A stretch of DNA of 64,000 nt from Planosporangium flavigriseum. Its GTDB lineage: Bacteria; Actinomycetota; Actinomycetes; Mycobacteriales; Micromonosporaceae. Location of the stretch: assembly GCF_011947225.1 (NCBI RefSeq), contig NZ_JAATVW010000007.1, positions 167,024 through 231,023 of the forward strand. Reading direction: 5' to 3'. Numbering within the stretch: the stretch's first letter is position 1; the number at the start of each line of letters is the position of its first letter. Both the position numbers and the translations under genes were made by a program. This document shows positions 1 to 9,085 of the stretch, in pieces. Below the pieces are notes generated by a model. It was not told where the DNA came from. It worked only from the letters and a program-made list of their open reading frames with translations, and did not search any database.

Positions 1-132
1 GCCGGGCTCGCCGACGAGCGGTTCCTGATCCTGCCGCACCCGGAGGTCGGCACCTACCTGGCGCACAAGACGCAGAATCCGGACCGATGGCTGGCGGGCA
101 TGCGCCGGCTCGCTGGGGGAATTGCCGGGTAG
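1..132 (+). CDS. SDR-family oxidoreductase, C-terminal end only
   Basis: The window opens inside a reading frame that ends with TAG at 130-132 and codes for the last 43 residues of a protein. The segment [17 protein letters not shown] followed by [12 protein letters not shown] is the tail I associate with actinobacterial short-chain dehydrogenases, where this last part closes over the substrate pocket. The Rossmann core and the catalytic Tyr/Lys lie outside the window, so substrate cannot be guessed. The assignment rests on pattern memory of the C-terminus alone. Confidence 0.6.
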   Translation, partial: AGLADERFLILPHPEVGTYLAHKTQNPDRWLAGMRRLAGGIAG

Positions 133-137
133 GTCCA

Positions 138-156
138 CGATCGGTTCATCCGATCG
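138..156 (+). terminator. Small hairpin after the SDR gene
   Basis: CGATCGG and CCGATCG form a perfect 7-bp stem around the loop TTCAT, six bases after the SDR stop codon. There is no T-run, as is common for actinomycete terminators. The rest of the gap up to 309 shows no clear promoter match. Confidence 0.4.
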
Positions 157-309
157 AGGGATACAACCACATCTATTCATCTCTGCTGATCGACACCTGT
201 GGGCGTTGTCATTACCGTGTGGTAACCGGCTGCCCGCCGCCCTCGCGACATCCAGCCGCGATCTTCAGGCGGGAACGGCCGGGTGTCGTCACGCAGAGAG
301 GATCCCCCT

Positions 310-1788
310 GTGCGCCGAACCGCCCCGATACTCCTGAGCGCACTCCTGGCCGGCAGTGCGCTCCTGACCGGCATGGCGCTGGTGCCCACCGCTCCGGCGC
401 GGGCGAGCAATCCGCTCGCCCCGGTATCGAGTTTGCTGTCCCAGCAGTTGACCAACCTCACCGGCACCCTCCCGGTGTTCGTCCACGGCACCAGCATCGC
501 CGCCGCCCGGCAGGCGGTCACCGACTCCGGGCTCACGCTCGTCACCACCTGGAACACGATCGGCGTCGCGGTCGCCCGTGGCAACGCCGGCCAGATCGCG
601 GCCGTCCGCGCGCGCAGCGGCGTCACGTACGTGGAAGGCGACCAGGCGATCAAGCCGTACCTGTCCACATCGAACGTTGCCACGCGGGGAGAGCAAGCCC
701 GCACACAGCTTCGCGACGCCCAGGGCCGACCGATCGACGGCCGTGGTGTGTCGGCCGCGATCATCGACACCGGCGTGGACGGCACTCACCCGTTCTTCAA
801 GAATGCCGACGGCTCCAGCGCCGTCAAGCTCAACCTGAAGAATGTCTGCGGTCCGCTGACCGATGTGGGGCTGTCCCTCCCCGTACCCAACGACACGTGC
901 TTCGCCGACCTGACGGCGGTCAACGACACCGACACGCTATCGGCGGGCGGGCACGGTACGCACGTCGCGGGCATCGTCGCCGGTCGGGACACCCAGCTCA
1001 CCGACGGGACGAAGCTGCACGGCGCGGCGCCCGGCGCCACCCTCATCAGCCTGTCGGTCGGCGCGGGCCTGAGCATCTTCGGCGCGGACAGCGCCCTGAA
1101 CTGGGTACTGGAGCACCACGCGAACCCCTGCGCCGGCTGCCCGCCGATCAAGGTCACCAACAACTCGTACGGCCCGAGCGGCGGCGGCACGTTCGACCCG
1201 AACTCGGCGACGGTGAAACTCCAACGGGCGCTGGTCGCGGCGGGCGTGGTCACCGCCTGGGCGGCCGGCAACGACGGCCCGAACAACAGTGCCACGAACC
1301 CGCCGGGCCAGGACCCGACCGGCGGCATCATCATGGTCGCGTCCTACGACGACCAGAGCACCGGTACCCGCGACGGCGCCGTGTCCGACTTCTCCAGCCG
1401 TGGCGCGGCGGGCCACCCCGAAACGTACCCGGACATCTCCGCGCCCGGATCGAACATCACGTCGTCGTGCCGGCTGTACCTGGTGATCTGCTCCACCGGC
1501 GCGGATCCGCACAACGGCCCCGGGCTGCTGGACCTCGGCACGTTCAACACCATCAGCGGCACCTCGATGGCGACGCCGCACATCGTCGGCATCGTGGCCC
1601 AACTGTTCCAGTTGGCGCCGAACGCGACGCCGGCCCAGATCGAGAACGCGATCAAGTCGACGGCGTACAAGTTCGCCAACGGCGCGCCGTACGAGACCGT
1701 CGGCTCGTACACCACCTCCGTTGACAAGGGAACCGGGCTGGTCGACGCGTACGCCGCGGCGCAGAGCCTCGGCGCGAAGCCGGCCTGA
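310..1788 (+). CDS. Secreted S8 (subtilisin-like) serine protease
   Basis: A 492-residue preproprotein. The GTG at 310 is chosen because AGAGAGGA lies 8 bases upstream; an in-frame GTG at 283 would add nine residues. Residues 1-33 form a signal peptide (Arg-rich start, hydrophobic stretch, PARA end). About 50-120 looks like an I9-type propeptide. The catalytic domain has Asp153 (IIDTGVDG), His215 (GGHGTHVAG), oxyanion Asn321 (AAGNDG) and Ser419 (SGTSMATPH), so the triad is complete. Four cysteines between about 275 and 395 could form disulfides. The sequence ends soon after the peptidase fold, so no cell-wall anchor is seen. The role is probably extracellular protein degradation; the substrate is unknown. 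Confidence 0.93.
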   Translation: MRRTAPILLSALLAGSALLTGMALVPTAPARASNPLAPVSSLLSQQLTNLTGTLPVFVHGTSIAAARQAVTDSGLTLVTTWNTIGVAVARGNAGQIAAVRARSGVTYVEGDQAIKPYLSTSNVATRGEQARTQLRDAQGRPIDGRGVSAAIIDTGVDGTHPFFKNADGSSAVKLNLKNVCGPLTDVGLSLPVPNDTCFADLTAVNDTDTLSAGGHGTHVAGIVAGRDTQLTDGTKLHGAAPGATLISLSVGAGLSIFGADSALNWVLEHHANPCAGCPPIKVTNNSYGPSGGGTFDPNSATVKLQRALVAAGVVTAWAAGNDGPNNSATNPPGQDPTGGIIMVASYDDQSTGTRDGAVSDFSSRGAAGHPETYPDISAPGSNITSSCRLYLVICSTGADPHNGPGLLDLGTFNTISGTSMATPHIVGIVAQLFQLAPNATPAQIENAIKSTAYKFANGAPYETVGSYTTSVDKGTGLVDAYAAAQSLGAKPA

Positions 1789-1794
1789 CGAGAG

Positions 1795-1856
1795 TGGGGC
1801 CGGCGCCGGTCAAGGGGCGGGGCCGGCCCCACCAGGTCAGCGCCGGCCCCACCGGG
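1795..1856. terminator. GC-rich inverted and direct repeats between convergent genes
   Basis: Between the protease stop and the stop of the minus-strand gene lie several copies of GGGGCCGG and CCGGCCCC that can pair in more than one way, and a direct repeat of GGTCAGCGCCGGCCC (near 1836 and 1856). This could end transcription from both sides. Confidence 0.45.
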
Positions 1857-4121
1857 TCAGCGCCGGCCCCGGCCCCACCACACCGGGCGCGGATCGGCTG
1901 ACCAGAGCAGCCGCCGCCACCACGACCGCCGCGCGCGCAGGTGTTCGACGTACGCGAGGGCTGCTGCTGTGGCCTGGTCCGCCTGCGCGGCGCTCGCGCC
2001 GTCGGGGGCGAACGTCACGACGTTGACCAGCCCCGCGAGCTCGTCGAGCCCCGGCGCCGCTGGGCGAATTGGGGACTTGAGCTGTTCGTCGGTGCGCTGT
2101 TCGTCGGCGGTGCGCGCGGCGTGCTCGGCGATCTCGGTGGCGGCCAGGTGACGGGGCGGCGGCCGGCCGGCCAGCCGCAGGGCGTCGAGGACCTCCAGCC
2201 ACGCTCCGATGATGCGGCGGGGCGGATCGCCTTCGTGCAGCCGTCGCCTGCGTTGGGATGTGCGCAGCAGCACCACCAGGCCGACCGTCAGGACCAGTGC
2301 GAGAAACAGCCCGGCGACCACCGCTGCGGCGATCGTGCCCGGCGGGGTCGCGGCGGCGGGCGGCGCGGCCTTGGCGGAGGGCTTGGGTGGTGCCGAGGAC
2401 GGCGCGACCGAGGCGGGCGGCGCGGTCGACGGCGGGGGAGTGGAGGGCTCCGGCTTGGGTTTGAAGTCGTCCTCCACCGGCCGGGGCTGCGTGTTTGGTT
2501 GCGGCAACGGGTTGAACGCCACCCATCCGATTCCGGTGAAGAGCACTTCCGGCCAGGCGAAGGCGTCCGCTCCGCGTACCGCGGTGCCGCTCGTGGGCGA
2601 CCGGAAACCGACCACGACCCGGGTCGGCAGGCCGACCAGTCGGCCGAGGACCGCGAACGCCGCGGCGAACTGCTCCGACGTGCCCCGCTGGCCACCGCCG
2701 TTGCGCGGGCCGAACAGGAAGAAATTCAGGTTGGGGTAGGCGTGACCGCTGGGCGCGTCCGCCACCAGTTGGTAGTGCTCGGACAGGAACTGCTCGATCG
2801 CCTGTGCGCGCGCGAACGGCGCGCCATTGCCCTCGGTGAGCTGTTCGCTGAGTCGGCGGATCTGCGGCGGTGCCGCGCCGCCGAGCGTCACGAACCTGGC
2901 GACGCCTGGTCCGGTCGGTATGTCGGCGGTGGGCAGCAGGTTGCCGTCGGTCCGGGGTGGCTGCGACACCACCTCGTACCGTAGGCCCGACCGTAGCCCT
3001 TCGGGCAGCGCGATCGTCCCGCTGGTCTCGTCGAAGGCGACCCGCACCCCGTCGATGCGCTCCGGTACCGCCACGGAGGGAACCAGCCGGCCGTCGAGTT
3101 CGGCGATGGTGATCTGCTGCGTCACGGCCGGTCCGCGCCTACCCGAGCGGGCTCCGCCGGCCGAGGTGGCGTTCGGGCCGGTGAGCACCCGGCCGGCGCT
3201 GCGGTAGGTGGCGCCGACGCGCCAGGTCACGCCGTCGTAGTCGTTGAGCACGGCCAGGCGGGTGACGTATTTGTCAGCCGACGCACCGGAGATCCGGGCG
3301 TCGAACAGGTGCTGGTCCGGATTGAGCGCCCAACCGGACAGGCGTACCAGCGGGTTCTCGTCGAGGGTGTCCAGCCGTGGGGGAGCGACGTACCGTCGCG
3401 GGTCAGTGGGGCGATTGTGGACACCGGCGGCGACGCTCGGCCCGATCGCGGCGACCAGACCGACGCTGACCGTCAGGCTCGCCGCGGTCCCGAGGGCGAG
3501 GCGCAGGCGGAGGGCGTGGCGTTGGGACGCGGTCAGATTGGGCGCGGCGCCGCCACGGGTACCGGCGCTCGCCGCGAGCGCCAGGGCGACGAGGCCGGCG
3601 AAACAGATCGGCTGCCACAGCGCCGCGTTCGCGTTCGGGCCGATCGTGTACAGCACGACGGCGTACAGGAGCGTGGGCGCCGTGCACGCGAGCAGCACCC
3701 GCCGGGCGCGCAGCGCCAGTTCGGCGCTGGTGAGCCCGGCCAACCAGGTCGCGACTACCGGGACCGCGACCGTGTCGGGCTGCGCCTCAACGGGGATCAT
3801 CGCGGTCAGGACGCGGGGGATGCCGTTGCGCAGGGCGTCCACGGTCAGCGTCACCAGCGGGCCGTGAATCTGGCCGCTGGCGGCCGACAGCCGCACGGCC
3901 AGCAGCGTGTAGCCGGCGAGGGCGAGGACTGACAGCGGCGCCACGGACCAGGACGGGAGCCGCCGCACCGCGACGCTCACGATGACCGCACCGACCGCGG
4001 CGCCGAGGAACATCCTGGGGCCGAGGCCACCGGCGTAGATGCGTCCCAGCGCCAGTCCGGCGATGGCGAGCATGCCGGCGAGGGCCGCGGGCACGATCAG
4101 CGACCGCAGCGAACGCGTCAC
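1857..4121 (-). CDS. TgpA-like transglutaminase-fold membrane protein, catalytic triad lost
   Basis: About 754 residues from the GTG at 4121, whose GTGA overlaps the stop of the DUF58 gene; an in-frame GTG at 4142 is less likely. The N-terminus has about six hydrophobic segments (residues 5-200), then an extracytoplasmic region with a transglutaminase-like domain (about 440-540), a Pro/Ala/Ser-rich linker, one more membrane helix (about 595-617) and a cytoplasmic tail of the DUF4129 kind. In active family members the triad lies in G-x-C, HAW-x-E and D-P-T-P. Here these read GTSEQFAAAF, AFAWPEV and AFNPLP, so Cys, His and Asp appear as Ser, Phe and Asn. It is therefore probably a structural or binding protein. 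It is last in the Fn3-MoxR-DUF58 operon. Confidence 0.85.
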   Translation of the reverse strand: MTRSLRSLIVPAALAGMLAIAGLALGRIYAGGLGPRMFLGAAVGAVIVSVAVRRLPSWSVAPLSVLALAGYTLLAVRLSAASGQIHGPLVTLTVDALRNGIPRVLTAMIPVEAQPDTVAVPVVATWLAGLTSAELALRARRVLLACTAPTLLYAVVLYTIGPNANAALWQPICFAGLVALALAASAGTRGGAAPNLTASQRHALRLRLALGTAASLTVSVGLVAAIGPSVAAGVHNRPTDPRRYVAPPRLDTLDENPLVRLSGWALNPDQHLFDARISGASADKYVTRLAVLNDYDGVTWRVGATYRSAGRVLTGPNATSAGGARSGRRGPAVTQQITIAELDGRLVPSVAVPERIDGVRVAFDETSGTIALPEGLRSGLRYEVVSQPPRTDGNLLPTADIPTGPGVARFVTLGGAAPPQIRRLSEQLTEGNGAPFARAQAIEQFLSEHYQLVADAPSGHAYPNLNFFLFGPRNGGGQRGTSEQFAAAFAVLGRLVGLPTRVVVGFRSPTSGTAVRGADAFAWPEVLFTGIGWVAFNPLPQPNTQPRPVEDDFKPKPEPSTPPPSTAPPASVAPSSAPPKPSAKAAPPAAATPPGTIAAAVVAGLFLALVLTVGLVVLLRTSQRRRRLHEGDPPRRIIGAWLEVLDALRLAGRPPPRHLAATEIAEHAARTADEQRTDEQLKSPIRPAAPGLDELAGLVNVVTFAPDGASAAQADQATAAALAYVEHLRARRSWWRRLLWSADPRPVWWGRGRR

Positions 4122-5308
4122 CACGCCCGGACTCCGTCCCACTCCGCGGCGAAGTCGGCGCCGTCAGCGGCGGACAGTACGACCATGCCTTCCGTCGGGG
4201 CCGGTGCCGACCCGGTCGCACCGAGCGCGCCGAGCGCGCCGACGATGATCGTCGGGTACGCGCCGCGGAGCGACCCGACCTGCCCGAGATCGTCGGCCCG
4301 GCCCGGCCCGGTGAGGTAGACGAGGGTGTCGCCGAGCCGGCGCTGGCGCAGTCGGGCCGTCGCCTGTGACAACTCGTCACCATCGCCCGGGCTAGCGCTG
4401 TCCCGCAGCTGTGCCTCGGCGAGGAGGTCCAGGTACGGCCGGGTGTCGGTGATGCGCCGGCCGTCGCCGCCAGCCGTCACGCCGGTGACCGTCTGGAGCG
4501 TCAGTGGCAACTCCTCGCGCTGTGCCGCCATGACGATCGACGCGGCCGCCTCGCAGGCGGACTCGAAGCTGTCGGACGTACCGCCGCCTAGGCCCGGGTG
4601 GGCCACCGGCCGGTCATCGAGGAGCACGACCAGCCGGGGCAGGCTGGTGTCGAGGTGCTCGCGCACCATGAGCTCACCCACCCGCGCGCTGGTCCGCCAG
4701 TGCACGTGCCGCAGTTCGTCGCCGACCACGTACCCGCGCAGGGTGTCGAACGTGATGGTGCCGTGCGGCACCCGGTCGACCCGGCCGTCGAGGCTGCGCA
4801 CCACGCCGACGGGTACCGCCGAGAGCGGGTGAACCTTCGGGTACACCCAGACGCGTGCCGTCTCGCCGTGGGATCGGGCCATCGTCACCAGGCTGAGCGG
4901 GTCACGACGCACGATACGCAGCGGCCCGACGGCGACAACGCCGCGGCGGGCGGTGGGCACCGGGTACTCGGTCACCGTGTCCTGACCCGGTCGAAGCTGC
5001 AGCACCGGTACGGGTACTGTCGCCGGTCCACACCGGTCGTACGCGATGAGCGTCGCCGCCCGCACCCGGTTGGCGTTGCGCACGGTCAGCGTCATCCGGC
5101 TGTCCTCGCCGCGCATGACCCGGTCGGGCTCGGCCCGGCGGGTCACGGCCAGCCGCGGGCGCAGCGCGGCGTAGGCATGCGCGAGTAGCACCGCGAGGAG
5201 TCCGGCACAGCCCAGCACGGTGAGTTCCGGGTATCCGAACCGGAACCCGGTGGCGAGCAGGATCAGCCCGGCGACGAGAAGTCCGATGCCGCGCTTGGTG
5301 ATCGTCAT
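4118..5308 (-). CDS. DUF58 domain protein
   Basis: 396 residues. Two membrane helices fill residues 8-50, followed by a beta-rich segment and the DUF58 core with the signature GDELRHVHWRTSAR and, just after it, LVVLLDDRP, which opens a von Willebrand A-like fold. DUF58 proteins are regularly encoded with MoxR ATPases and transglutaminase-like membrane proteins, and are thought to be MoxR clients or adaptors at the membrane. The gene starts 16 bases after the MoxR stop and shares GTGA with the next gene, so the three are likely co-translated. The client process is not known. Confidence 0.9.
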   Translation of the reverse strand: MTITKRGIGLLVAGLILLATGFRFGYPELTVLGCAGLLAVLLAHAYAALRPRLAVTRRAEPDRVMRGEDSRMTLTVRNANRVRAATLIAYDRCGPATVPVPVLQLRPGQDTVTEYPVPTARRGVVAVGPLRIVRRDPLSLVTMARSHGETARVWVYPKVHPLSAVPVGVVRSLDGRVDRVPHGTITFDTLRGYVVGDELRHVHWRTSARVGELMVREHLDTSLPRLVVLLDDRPVAHPGLGGGTSDSFESACEAAASIVMAAQREELPLTLQTVTGVTAGGDGRRITDTRPYLDLLAEAQLRDSASPGDGDELSQATARLRQRRLGDTLVYLTGPGRADDLGQVGSLRGAYPTIIVGALGALGATGSAPAPTEGMVVLSAADGADFAAEWDGVRAW

Positions 5309-5324
5309 GGACGGCTCCGACCGA

Positions 5325-6347
5325 TTACGGGGCGGCGGGCGCCGGCACCGGGACCGCCTCGATGACCTCGGTCAGCACGTCGAGGGCGGAGACCCCGCGC
5401 ACCTGGGCGTCCGGAGACAGCAGCAGCCGGTGCGCGAAGACCGGCTCGACCAGGGCCTTGAAGTCCTCCGGGACGACGTACGCGCGTCCGGCGGCGAGGG
5501 CGTACGCGCGGGCGGCGCGGGTCAGCGCGATGACGCCGCGCGGGCTGACGCCGACGCGGACCTGCGGATGCGTCCGGGTCGGCGCAGCCAACCGGACAGC
5601 GTACGTGAGCAGCGGGTCGGCGACGTGCACCCGCTGGGCGAGCGCGACGAGCTGGGCGACCGTGTCGGTGTCCGCGACCGCGGGCAGGGCTTCCGGGCTG
5701 TGCCCGATCGCCGCGCCCCGGAGCACGTCGATCTCGACCGCCTCGTCGGGGTACCCCATCGACAGCGTCATCAGGAACCGGTCGAGCTGCGCTTCGGGCA
5801 GCCGGTAGGTGCCGTCCATCTCGACCGGGTTCTGCGTGGCGACCACCAGGAACGGCCGGGGCACCGGGTGCGGTATCCCGTCGACGGTGACCTTGCGCTC
5901 CTCCATCACCTCGAGCAGCGAGGACTGGGTCTTGGGCGAGGCCCGGTTGATTTCGTCGGCGATGACGATGTTGGCGAACACCGGCCCCGGGTGGAACTCG
6001 AAGCCGTGGGTGGCCTGGTTGAAGATCGTGACGCCGGTGACGTCGGATGGCAGCAGGTCGGGCGTGAACTGGATCCGCCGCCACTGCCCCTGCACCGACG
6101 CGGCGACCGCCCGGGCCAGGGTCGTCTTTCCCACGCCCGGCACATCTTCGAGCAGGATGTGGCCTTCGGCGAGCAGGGCCGTGAGGGCGAGCCGCACGAC
6201 CTGCGGCTTGCCGAGCACGACCGACTCGACGTTGGCGGCCAGCCGGGCGAAGAGCCCGGCGAAGGCGTGTATCTCCTCGGCGCTGAGCGCGGTGTTGGGC
6301 GTGACCGTGCTGCGCCCGACAGTGTTGTGCGGTGGTGCTTGCGTCAC
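5325..6347 (-). CDS. MoxR-family AAA+ ATPase
   Basis: 340 residues, the usual family length. Walker A is GVGKTTLARA near residue 72, Walker B plus the MoxR-specific stretch is IADEINRASPKTQSSLLE near 128, and sensor regions follow (VVATQNPVE). MoxR ATPases act as chaperones or assembly factors for vWA/DUF58 partners. The gene lies 23 bases after the Fn3 protein and 16 before DUF58, which supports one transcript. All ATPase motifs look intact, in contrast to the dead-looking transglutaminase downstream. Confidence 0.93.
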   Translation of the reverse strand: MTQAPPHNTVGRSTVTPNTALSAEEIHAFAGLFARLAANVESVVLGKPQVVRLALTALLAEGHILLEDVPGVGKTTLARAVAASVQGQWRRIQFTPDLLPSDVTGVTIFNQATHGFEFHPGPVFANIVIADEINRASPKTQSSLLEVMEERKVTVDGIPHPVPRPFLVVATQNPVEMDGTYRLPEAQLDRFLMTLSMGYPDEAVEIDVLRGAAIGHSPEALPAVADTDTVAQLVALAQRVHVADPLLTYAVRLAAPTRTHPQVRVGVSPRGVIALTRAARAYALAAGRAYVVPEDFKALVEPVFAHRLLLSPDAQVRGVSALDVLTEVIEAVPVPAPAAP

Positions 6348-6370
6348 GGGGCGGTGCTCCTCAGGATCCT

Positions 6371-8989
6371 TTATGGACAGTCGGGCAGGGCGTTGATGTT
6401 GTCGCCGTTTTCAAGGTTGAGCCAGGCGAACGGTATGTAGCGCTGCTTGCCCCCGAACGGGATCTGGATCCACATCGAGCTCTGCTTGCCGTGGTTCGAG
6501 TTGGCCGCGTTGATCGTGGGGCCACCCTGGTTGCCCGCCGTGCCCTGCTTCTTGCAGGAGGCCTGGAAGCGGGTTCCGTGTGCTGCGTCGCCCACCGCCT
6601 CGTTGTCCTGCTGGCGGGAGTTGCGGTAGATGCCGATCCCGCTGCTGCAGTTGACCCCGGGGTCGGCGGTGACGCAGTAGACGGATCCGAAGAGCGCTGG
6701 GGTGGCCACCGAGCCGTTCCTCGTGGCGGTTCCGGCCGCGTTGGACACGGTGAGGCTGTAGCTGTAGTTTCTGCCCGGCCACAACCCACCCACCGTCAGG
6801 CTGCTGCAGTTCCGGTCATCCTGCCCCGCGCCGGCGACGCTGAGCGTGCACTTCGGCGTCGCTCCGCCGCCGTCGGCGGAGAACGTGACGGTGATGGAGT
6901 TCAGCGCGCCGTTCTGGTCGGTCACCGTCACTGTTGGCGGGGAGAGCGTCTTCGCCGTGGTGGCGGCCGGTGGGCTGCTGCCCGCCGCGTTCACCGCCGT
7001 GATTTTCACCGGGATGTTGGTGCCGTCGGGCAGCCCGGTGATCGTCACGCTGGTGGCGCCGGTGACGTCCCGCTTGGTGCCGTTCGCGTCCACGACATAC
7101 TTCGTGATCGGGCGGCCGTTGTCCTTGGCCGGCTGCCAGGAGACCTGGATAGCCCCGGGCTGGTTGGTCACCGTGCTCGCTCGCGGGTTCGGAGGCGTCT
7201 CCGGCACCGTGTACGGCACGACGGTGTTGCTGATCGGCGACGCCTTCGAGTTGGCACCCTTGTCGTTGACCGCCGTCACGGTGAACGCGTACTGCGTGCC
7301 GTATCTCAGCGCGCCCGCCGGGATCGTCAGCGTCGTCGAGGTGGCGCTGAAGGCCTGGTCCTTGGGCGCGGCCGGAGTCGACGTGATCTGGTAGCTGACG
7401 ATCTGTCGACCCTGACCGTTGGCGGCCGGCCACGTGACCGTGACCGTGCCGTCCTTGTTCTCGGCGGCCGTGACGCTCGCCGGCGGATCGGGCACCTCGG
7501 ACGTGGGGACCACCGGGTTCGCCGCCCGTTTCGGGCCGTTGCCCTTGGCGTTCACCGCGTACACGGTGAAGGTGTAGGACTGGCCGTTGGTCAGACCCGT
7601 CACGTCGAGCGCCCGCTGGTCGGCGCCCACCTCGTGGGGCTTGCCGTCACCCTCCACCACGTACTTGAGGATCGGCGCGTTGTTGGCCGTAGCGGGGCCC
7701 CAGGTGATCCGCGCGGCAGCGTTCCCGGCGGCGGCGCGTACGTTGACCGGCGCGCCGGGTGGGCCGACCGGCGGCTTCTGCGGTGGCGGTGGGGGAGGCG
7801 GGGGCGGCGGCGGGTCGCCGCCGAGAATGTTGTTGGCGTACTTGTCGACCAGTTTCGCGCGTCCCCGGTCGTCGACCACCTGGGCCTTCGACGTGCTGGG
7901 CGCGTTGATGAACAGGTGGTCCTCGCGCACCTCGAGGTCGAGCGGGCCGCCGGCGGAGTTGGGCAGCGTGATGGTGTTGGCGAGCCGGCCGGAGCCATCC
8001 AGCACGTACACGTTGCCGGTCGCCTCGTCGGCGCAGTACAGACGCTTGGACCAGGCCACGCACGGCGAGAGCTCGGGACCTTCGCCCGGCACCGTGAACT
8101 GGTTGACCTTGTCGCCGCTCACCACGTACACCGTGCGACCGTCGATGACGGTGACCGGAACGTCGGCGCCGGTGGTGCGCAGTGGCATCGAGCCGGGGCC
8201 GGAAAGCGACAGTGTCGTTTTCTTGGTGACGTCGCCGCGCAGGGTCGTGAGCACGGCGGCCGTCTTGTCGAGCACGGCCACCCCGGCGTCGAGCACTGAG
8301 AGCGTCAGGTCGTGGCTGGGATCGGCGATGGACAACGTCTTGACGATCTTCGGATCTGCCGAAGCCGCGCCGCCGGTACCGCCGTTCCTGTTCGTTGTTC
8401 CCTTCGGAACCGCGGTGGGTTGGATTGCGACGGCGGTTCCTTCGCCAGGCACCAGAAGCCACAGCCGGCCGTCTGCATCGAAGGAGCCGCCGGCCAGGCC
8501 CGGCATGAACCGCAGCGGCGCGCCGATCGGGGTGAGCGTGGCGGGGTTGAGTTGGCTCACGGCGCCCTGCACCGAGTCGATGACGAACGCGGAGTCCCCG
8601 TGCAGAGCGACGGTCACGCCGATGCCCGCGGTGGTCTGGGAACTCGCGGCCAACTGCAGGCTGGACAGGTCGAGCACGCTCACCTTGCCGGTGGTGACAT
8701 CGCGGAGGATGACGTACCGGTCGGTCTGGCTGACCTGCACGGTGTGGCCCAGCGAGTCGGAGACCTTGTATCGCGTGTCGACCCGGCCGGTGACTCCGTT
8801 GACCCGAGCCACCTCGCCCTTGTTGCTGCTCCACAGCCAGGACGCGGCGTCGAAGTTCGCGATCGCGTTGTCCGCCGCGCCGAGACCGAACAGGGTGGCG
8901 CCGATACCCGCCAGGAGCGCCGCGACGATCCCGACCGTTACCAGGCCGCCCCGGCCCTGCGCCAGCCGTCGAATACGCGCGCTAAACAT
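6371..8989 (-). CDS. Membrane-anchored beta-propeller and fibronectin type III protein
   Basis: 872 residues. One N-terminal helix (about 18-40) anchors it. Residues 50-385 contain repeating strand-rich units (for example ILRDVTTGKVSVLDLSS) that resemble a WD40/YVTN-type propeller. A run of eleven prolines near 390 is followed by about three Fn3 modules to about 690, with W, Y and NAKGNG/NDKGANS-like loops, and a fourth related module. The last 100 residues hold four or more cysteines (CVTADPGVNCSSG, SCKKQG, DCP), perhaps a disulfide-bonded cap. It heads the MoxR/DUF58/TgpA operon and probably presents the outside part of that complex. Function is not established for this family. Confidence 0.87.
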   Translation of the reverse strand: MFSARIRRLAQGRGGLVTVGIVAALLAGIGATLFGLGAADNAIANFDAASWLWSSNKGEVARVNGVTGRVDTRYKVSDSLGHTVQVSQTDRYVILRDVTTGKVSVLDLSSLQLAASSQTTAGIGVTVALHGDSAFVIDSVQGAVSQLNPATLTPIGAPLRFMPGLAGGSFDADGRLWLLVPGEGTAVAIQPTAVPKGTTNRNGGTGGAASADPKIVKTLSIADPSHDLTLSVLDAGVAVLDKTAAVLTTLRGDVTKKTTLSLSGPGSMPLRTTGADVPVTVIDGRTVYVVSGDKVNQFTVPGEGPELSPCVAWSKRLYCADEATGNVYVLDGSGRLANTITLPNSAGGPLDLEVREDHLFINAPSTSKAQVVDDRGRAKLVDKYANNILGGDPPPPPPPPPPPQKPPVGPPGAPVNVRAAAGNAAARITWGPATANNAPILKYVVEGDGKPHEVGADQRALDVTGLTNGQSYTFTVYAVNAKGNGPKRAANPVVPTSEVPDPPASVTAAENKDGTVTVTWPAANGQGRQIVSYQITSTPAAPKDQAFSATSTTLTIPAGALRYGTQYAFTVTAVNDKGANSKASPISNTVVPYTVPETPPNPRASTVTNQPGAIQVSWQPAKDNGRPITKYVVDANGTKRDVTGATSVTITGLPDGTNIPVKITAVNAAGSSPPAATTAKTLSPPTVTVTDQNGALNSITVTFSADGGGATPKCTLSVAGAGQDDRNCSSLTVGGLWPGRNYSYSLTVSNAAGTATRNGSVATPALFGSVYCVTADPGVNCSSGIGIYRNSRQQDNEAVGDAAHGTRFQASCKKQGTAGNQGGPTINAANSNHGKQSSMWIQIPFGGKQRYIPFAWLNLENGDNINALPDCP

Positions 8990-9085
8990 CGATGCACCTC
9001 CCCATGGCCGGCGCTCATCCTATGCGCAGGTCGAGCGGCGTCGATACCCCTGAGCTACACCTGTGGAAAACTTTGTATGCGCAGG

